DNA from: Collybiopsis luxurians FD-317 M1
Lineage: Eukaryota; Basidiomycota; Agaricomycetes; Agaricales; Omphalotaceae
Direction of reading: 5' to 3'
Length of the DNA stretch: 64,000 nt
Assembly: GCA_000827265.1 (NCBI GenBank)
Contig: KN834791.1
Location: forward strand, 221,445 to 285,444
Below, one piece after another: positions 57,625 to 64,000 of this stretch; within the stretch, counting starts at the first letter, position 1, and each line of letters starts with the position of its first letter. Made by a program: the position numbers and the translations under genes. The notes under the pieces are model-generated. The model did not search any database and was not told the DNA's origin. It saw only the letters and a program-made list of their open reading frames with translations.

Positions 57625-58763
57625 GTTTCAGAGTCTTTTCAGAATGATTGACCGTGGAGGGGCCCCTGGGCAATGCGGCGCAAGAAAGAAAAATAAGAGA
57701 AGTAAGGCTGTGATGGTCAGGCTCCGCGGCTCTCGAGTCTCCTCGAGTGGAGCCGTGGCGGCCCTGAGGTGTATCCGCCACACTCCGCCATGGTTGATCC
57801 AGTTTCCTGCCTTCTCTTCTTACTTCAACAATGCACTTACCTTGGCGAGCTACAGAGAAGACGGCCTCAATCCTAACAATCTTCTTCGTTCCTCCCATCT
57901 CCCAGATACTCTCGGCGCCAACAGATTGTCTCCTCTGGGCACGCTCTAACTCTGGCTAAGCCAAAAAACGTCAGTCCGTGGCCAGAGCAGCATCTGCCTT
58001 TCGCAGAGCCACTCAAATCACCAACTGACAGGCACTGATCTCGAAGCTGGGTAGGGAAGTAGCACCGATAAGTGGAGCTGACGAGTTTGCCGGCGGGATT
58101 TTGAATATTGATAGATTCTTGTCAGCCCTAATCGTTAGAACTAGAATGGATACTAAAAACACGTTAGAGCACGTCAAATTACTCGTAGTATCAGAGAAAG
58201 CTGTCCTAGTTGAATTAGGTGGTTTTGATTTCTGTGCAATTGAAAGTTGGGTCGAACGGATCCAATTTTTATCTGAGGACCCCGGGAATACCTTTTTAAA
58301 AGTAGTAATTGTTGGTAAAGTCTACACGCTGTAGAATTGTCAAATCGAATGCGGAAAGCATGGGAGCCTCAGAGGCCTCAACGTGTCAACACCAGGAGAA
58401 ACAATGCCGCGAGCACGTGATGTACTTCACCCCCGACGCAACGCGCTTTTTTCTCAAAAAGACAGTAGCTAGCGACGTGAAATACTCTTTATCCGGAGTC
58501 AGTTTATTGCGCTGGATGCCCTTTCGTGATTACTGAATGACTTTTTGCGCCAAGTAGTGCAGACTCGCTTTGGCTTTGATTGACAAAAATCGGGACGTGC
58601 GACATCCATATCTGTGAAGTATGTGGATGCAAGAGATTGTTCATACGCTCATATTATATCTCATAAACAGATACAGCCAATATGTGTATACCCAAGTGCA
58701 TTATACCTGAACTATTCTTACAAAAACCCTGGCATTGGAGGAGAAAAACCAGATCAACGAAAG
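57625..58763. other. Intergenic with doubtful small exon
   Basis: A minus-strand start at 57898 reads MGGTKKIVRIEAVFSVARQ and meets a good donor (GTAAGT) but I could not connect it to a convincing second exon. It may be a very small gene. Nothing else supported. Confidence 0.3.
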
Positions 58764-61700
58764 TTAACTAGGAGGTGCCTTGCATCTATCTGCCGAATAT
58801 TTGAGGTCGTTACCCCACCAATCCGCTATACATAAAAGTTTTCATTAGAGCTCAAATTCTTCCAGAATCAAATGTTCGCAATTAACACTTACGGAATGGT
58901 ACGGCTTTCCCTGCAGCGCCAAAAATCTACGGTTGGTTAAGTATCGACCGACAAAGGCAGTTAGAGGAGCGTGAAGAACTTACCGCAAGGTTGAGGATGA
59001 AAGAGATAACTTGAACTCCTCCGTCCAGAGCTCCAGCAACTAAGAAATGACGTCTCGGTCAGCCACTTGATTAACGATGAGAGGTATTCGTTTACCGATA
59101 TAATTGTACTTAGTAAAAGCCCGGGCATATCTTGTACGGATCCACCACTGGGAAACGATACCGAGCACCATCGAGGTATTCACTTGGGTGTTCACTCCGA
59201 CTGCAATACCAATGAGCGCTTGAGATGAGGGGCAGAAATATCAATGAACACACCAGATAGGTAGCAAGAGTACTGCATAATGAGACCAGTGTTGAGGTTC
59301 TGGAGGATCACGTTCTTCGGCCATCTGCGGTGCAATGCGTATTGTATGACGGGCATGCAGGCACCGATGGCTAAAGCAATTGGAACCATGTAATAAGTCT
59401 TTCCGGGCGAGAACATCTCCCTTCCGAGAGCGCCCCATGCAATGGCGTTGGAATTGAAACTCTGAGCATTTTGACCAGACCACAGACGAGTTCCGGCAAT
59501 GGTCAGCAGAGCAGGCCTCTGGTTTTGGACGATAGAAAGCTCCATGACGTAGTTGAGCAAGGCACCAACAACGCATCCCATAACTTGGACCAGGAAGTTG
59601 ACTTTCGGGGGGATCTAGAAGAAGTTTTTGTCATTGATGCTACGGCAACCATCGATTTAACGTACCTTGAGATACTGTCCCAGTTTGAGATCACCAAGCA
59701 GTTTGATACCCTGTACTGTTGGCTGACTTCCGTAGAGGGCGGCGTACATGTTGGCAACTGAAGGAAACAGGTCGATATTCGTTCATGAAATTCGCTGAGC
59801 TAATTATTAATACATACTGGGATCACCAGGAACCATGTAGGAAGCGATCATGGAGTAGAAGCCATCGAGCTGAGTACTGAATTCCTTGAAGCCAAGAATG
59901 GCGGAAGTCGTGCAGTAGGCCATCGTCTAGTGCACACGCAGTCATTGTTCAACTGATACATCGAAGAATTTTTTTCGGACTTACGAAGAACATCGAAATG
60001 ATCAGGATCTGTATGTCAGGGATAAATAAGACTCTAAAGGATTTGGTTTAGAGAAAGAGATACGTACAACAGTCAGTTGCCACCACTCAAAGTTCGAGTG
60101 GCCGGTGTAGTCGGTAGCCTGAGCCATCGCGTAGGCAGCGGCAAGAAGAGCCAAAAACCACCACCTGGGGATCTTGTCGTACCTGACATATTCAAGTTGA
60201 AGCTTCATAGCCAAAACAATAGCCCAACAATGCGTACCTCTTCATTGCGGTATAGTGCTCATCGTGGACGATGGTCGAGGTTTTGTTCCATGGGTTCAAG
60301 GCACGGAAGAAGGGTGCTAATTCCTTACTATAGAACAACAGACAATGAACGAGCGTGGCACCCATGGCGAGATTTGCGACAATGAAGTATAGGGCATTCG
60401 TAGCTGAGAAGTACGCGGGCTATCCCATATTGAAATCAGCGGCTCATACGAGGAAAGACACTGCAATTCGACTCACCCCAACTTGAGCAAATTTCTCTGG
60501 GTCGAATTTATTGTTCGTTAAGATGGCCGTTTGGTTATATTGATTGCCTAAGAAGGCATACTTATTCAGACTCGAACTGCGAAATGAAGTTTGATAACAC
60601 CAACCATCGAAATCAAAAATGGCTTGCGACATGAAGGGGAACTTTAAAGTTGTCACGAATCGGTCTCGTTGGGTCCAGTGAAGGCGAAATAAGCACTTAC
60701 GCGGAGTCCGTGCCAGATATCACCATAGTATACAGCACACATGAGGATGTACTGGGAGCAGTGTTGAGATGGATCACGAAGGAAGAACCTGTCGCACTTA
60801 CTGTCAGGCCTATGCCAATATTTTCGTTGATTTGAGTCCTAGGCAAACAGTAAGTTCAACTTTGTTATCGTAACTATGATTGGAGACCTGCCATAATGGA
60901 GTATAGAGACACGCCGAGGTAATCAAGTTCCAGTCAAAGCAGACGGCAAAAAGCTGCGAGCAACTTAGTACCAAGCAAATATTAAAACCGAAAGAACACA
61001 CCCCCATTCCTTCGTTATTTGAGGCACCTCCGAAGATGCTATTTTGAAATATAGTCGGAACTAGCTCTCGCTCGATCCTGAAAAACTTACTTGCGCATGG
61101 TGTCATGGCTTTGGTCGATCAGACAGAATATGCTAACACCAGTCAGAACCTATGGTACTCGGAGTTGAGCAAGCGAAAAAATATTGGAGGAAGTCGAAAT
61201 TTACGGGGAATATCCACTGAGGAATAATCTCATAGCAGAACACGGCAGCGAAAACTATCCAGAAAATCTTGGTCCTTTTACTGGACAGACCTCCATCGAA
61301 ATGAAGCCTGATTGTAAAACTCGTTAATGTCAGTTGGTAGGATGTCTAAGAATTCACATACGCTTGGAACATATTAGCCGGGGTTATGACTGTCGGCCAA
61401 AAACAAATTGAAGGGTAAACAAGAGCTTCTTGGAGAAGTCCGGCAAATGCATATCCAATGAGTTGTGACGCAAGTAGAGTGAAGATTGCAATGCCAGCTT
61501 AAGAAGGAAAACGGTGATCAGGTTTCAATTGACGGGGCTCGACTAAAGGCTTACGGTTAAGCTTGTTGTTACTGTGGAGATGAATTAGCAAAAGTACTTG
61601 AGCACGGAAATGATGGGGAAGATCGGGATCGGCTCAACGGCGTTTGATTGGCGCCGCTAAACTCGGTCACAAGAGCGCCTCGCGACGCGAGGGAAGGGAG

Positions 61701-62536
61701 CTCTAGTACGTATCTGACGCGACCCACCCCAGGATCATGTAGAATAAAACTCACTAGTACAGATCTTGGACGGAAATTACTTGGATAGCAGTTGCCGATG
61801 AAGATGCCGTGTAAGCCATGATGAGTGCCGCGCCTAGTACATTACATATTAGTTCCGTCGAAGATAGGACAACAGGTCCATGTTAATACCGTGTTCTTTA
61901 ATGTTGAAAGGTCCCGGGTTAATGAAACGGAAAGGCCCAAAAGAAGGAATAATCTTCTCCCAGGCTTTTCCGACAAAGTATAACATGATGAGGAGGAATC
62001 CTTGCGAAACCAAAAGCGTCTGGGGTTTGAAGTAATACATCTGAGCAAGAACAGAGCTGCGGAAGTCTTAAAACATAGTAGCCCAAGCAGGAAACGAAGA
62101 AGACATACCCGAACGCAGAGAAACCCAGGCCAAGTACAAGCATGCGGAATGTGACCACAGGCAGCTCGTAATCATCTCTGAAAAGATCATGGGATGAGCC
62201 AATGCCTCTCGAATGAAATAAAGGCAACGAGCATACCTAGTACTAAGCACCTTGATTGCAACATCATGGGCATCACTGACCAGATAGTCCTTCTCGTCTG
62301 CGTTACCGGATGCCAATCGGGCCTTCGTAAATATCAATATATGAACAGTCGAAACTCAGGAAAGTTGTCACCTCTAGCTCTTCGGCCTGTCTGAGACGCA
62401 ACTCCTCTTCAGCATCGTCCGAGTAATTGACCGTGTCGATGTAGCCAACTTTCTCGTTGGATGAAGAGGCATCCTTTTTCTCAATGTCATCGACCAAATG
62501 ACTGTCCTGTCGAGGGGGGACGGGCTGAGTGCTCAT
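58764..62536 (-). CDS. Oligopeptide transporter, OPT family
   Basis: Many-exon gene from ATG 62536 (MSTQPVPPRQDSHLVDD) to TAA 58764-58766 after CKAPPS. The N-terminal cytosolic region is acidic. The OPT signature NPGPFNIKEH is present near 61900, preceded by PVVTFRMLVLGLGFSAFG and followed by repeated hydrophobic segments (ALYFIVANLAMGATLVHCLLF, WWFLALLAAAYAMAQATDY). Also visible are the KLLGDLKLGQYLK and IPPKVNFLVQVMGCVVG segments and the C-terminal FGAAGKAVPFPDWWGND that is typical of fungal OPTs. These proton-coupled carriers take up tetra/pentapeptides or glutathione across the plasma membrane. All domains appear intact; about fifteen introns. Substrate cannot be told from the sequence. 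Confidence 0.92.
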
Positions 62537-63920
62537 CTCGATACTTGACGAAAGAGAGGGAGAAAGGAGAGAGGATACTCGATGTATGTCATGCTTAACC
62601 GCATAATTTGTACCAGAACGGGTGCGGATCTAGTAATGGTGGCGGCTCCATCAGAGAGATAAGTCGCATGGACAGTATTACCTTGTCCGATATTGAGTAT
62701 CACAACTTCAATTTAATAGGTATCAATTATCCGCCCGGACGATAAGGCCATATGATAGGTTTCCTGACCGACAGTATTGTAAAGTGTATGATTGAATTAG
62801 GCTTGGCACTGAGATACGAAGGACTTGCAAGGGTTCTCGAAGTTCATCAATGTTCCAATCATGAAGAAGTCTACTCAAATCTGCTCGTTTGTAACAATCG
62901 AGAGTCGTACTCTACTATCGTAGCTCCTTCACTTCAACACCTGGACGAAATTTTGTGTATACCGTAGATCAAGCCAAGAAATAATGGATTCAACCATCCA
63001 CATGGTTCTTTTTGCTAATACGGCGTGCCTTAGTTGTGAGCGGGAAGATGCCAATGGGGCCTCTTCCCGCTCTTGCAGACGGATGCTTGGAGCAAGTATT
63101 ATCTATTCTATCTATTGCATATGTACATGGCTTTGTTCCTGAGCTACGCAGCCGGACAAGAGGGACCGCGATGATTGCAAAAATAGTCTGATTTCTAGAG
63201 CGTAGTGCGGTCGGTCAAAAATCTAACGCGCAAAGAATCTATCCTATGGTTATGAACCGACCAAGATCAAGGTGTTTCATAATGTACGCTAGAACCAGAG
63301 TGTCAATGTTGGTGGACGTATGCGCCGCACCCGGTGTCTGCACGAGTGTAACAGAACACATGTTCTGGAGATAATATGAATCTCGAATCGAGACACAGTA
63401 GCTGTCGTTGTCTATCATAGAGCAGCGTCCGTAATGAAGGACTGGTGCATTAAAACGTGCCGACTCTTGAGACTGAACTCTGTAGGTATTCTTTTTGAAG
63501 AGCAAACACATCCATTCAGTTATCTCACAATTGGTTTGAGTATGCACAACACAAGGCCCCCGTTATTAGCGGCGATAAGAAGTGACATCTCCCTCTCCTT
63601 ACCAAACAAAAGGCACACATCGTACTGTTGAACGAATGGGTGGTGAGTGGTTCAGCTGATACCGATACAATTAGTCAAAAAACCAGAAAGTTTGAAGTGA
63701 CTGAGACTGGTTCGCCTTACTCGCGTGAAGTGCCTAGCGATCATCATTTCAGATCTCAGATCCCACTATACTAAGTATCCATCATGTCAAGATCACACTT
63801 TGCGGCCGAAGGTTTAAACGATTCTAAAAGATACTTGGGTTAGTGGCAGGTTCAACGAGTAAAAGGTTGCAAATTTCTAGTACAGGTTGTCCAAAAAATT
63901 CATACATCGAGTGATTCATG
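62537..63920. other. Intergenic, no gene supported
   Basis: Contains the OPT promoter. A minus-strand open stretch at 63547-63239 lacks splice partners and homology; not called. Confidence 0.4.
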
Positions 63921-63924
63921 ATAC

Positions 63925-64000
63925 ATCAGGACGATCAGAGAAGTACTTATTGTAAACAAGGAGCTTCTCGAGGAAAACAGGGTCATCTGCTCTTCTACCG
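63925..64000 (-). CDS. Possible 3' end of a gene entering from the right
   Basis: From the window edge the minus strand reads RRADDPVFLEKLLVYNKYF and ends DRPDVS with TGA near 63926. It looks like a protein C-terminus but is too short to identify. Confidence 0.25.

Noticed and set aside
57557..57949. 130-codon plus-strand open frame
   Set aside because: No ATG start, overlaps the hairpin, and shows no splice partners or recognisable protein features.
1..64000. CRISPR array, bacterial operons, rRNA genes or centromeric satellite
   Set aside because: None seen; gene structure is eukaryotic and repeats are transposon-derived or short local tandems.

Overview
The window is nuclear DNA of a filamentous fungus, most likely an agaricomycete basidiomycete. 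Its genes carry many short introns (about 50-80 bp). Recognisable products include a glucosamine-6-phosphate N-acetyltransferase (GNA1 type), a GH1 beta-glucosidase, an OPT oligopeptide transporter, a Hen1 small-RNA methyltransferase, a chromodomain protein, and a family of short seven-helix membrane proteins of the kind that is expanded in mushroom-forming fungi.

Layout. 1-1760 is the 3' part of an unrecognised coiled-coil gene (+), and 2116-2874 is a small unknown gene (-) with an apparent frameshift. 2885 to about 11050 is a decayed DIRS-type (tyrosine-recombinase) retrotransposon on the minus strand. It is split by two head-to-head hAT-like elements, one of which holds a further hAT insertion and an unclassified insertion. 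About 11-17.8 kb is repeat-rich and almost free of CpG, with decayed copies of an RRM (Tra2-like) gene and of a gene with a nucleotidyltransferase-like DSDLDI motif. 17956-19248 is an intact 7TM gene, and 20212-25736 is a large chromodomain gene whose C-terminal part looks like the SPOC/PIN-like tail of Chp1. 26-39 kb is an array of segmental duplications, each carrying a 7TM gene (mostly decayed) and a piece of an unknown minus-strand gene, with hAT elements inserted. 41370-42030 repeats the 5' end and promoter of the chromodomain gene, next to GNA1 (42178-42935, +). GH1 follows (43160-46101, -). 46.6-53.9 kb holds fragments of the neighbouring Hen1 and GH1 genes, a 530-bp TIR element and a sixth, intact 7TM gene (+). 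Then come Hen1 (54022-56085, -), a secreted Ala/Pro/Glu-rich protein (56251-57220, -) and the OPT transporter (58764-62536, -). The last 1.4 kb has no clear gene.

How it fits together. Gene islands keep CpG, while the repeat blocks have lost it. Copies of one hAT family in the window differ largely by CG to TG/CA changes, the footprint expected from cytosine methylation followed by deamination. The two most notable single-copy genes, the chromodomain protein and Hen1, belong to RNA-directed silencing and heterochromatin pathways in other eukaryotes. No operon-like organisation is expected; the genes are independent transcription units.

Limits. Gene models were read by eye from splice signals and reading frames. 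No alignment, transcript or database search was available.
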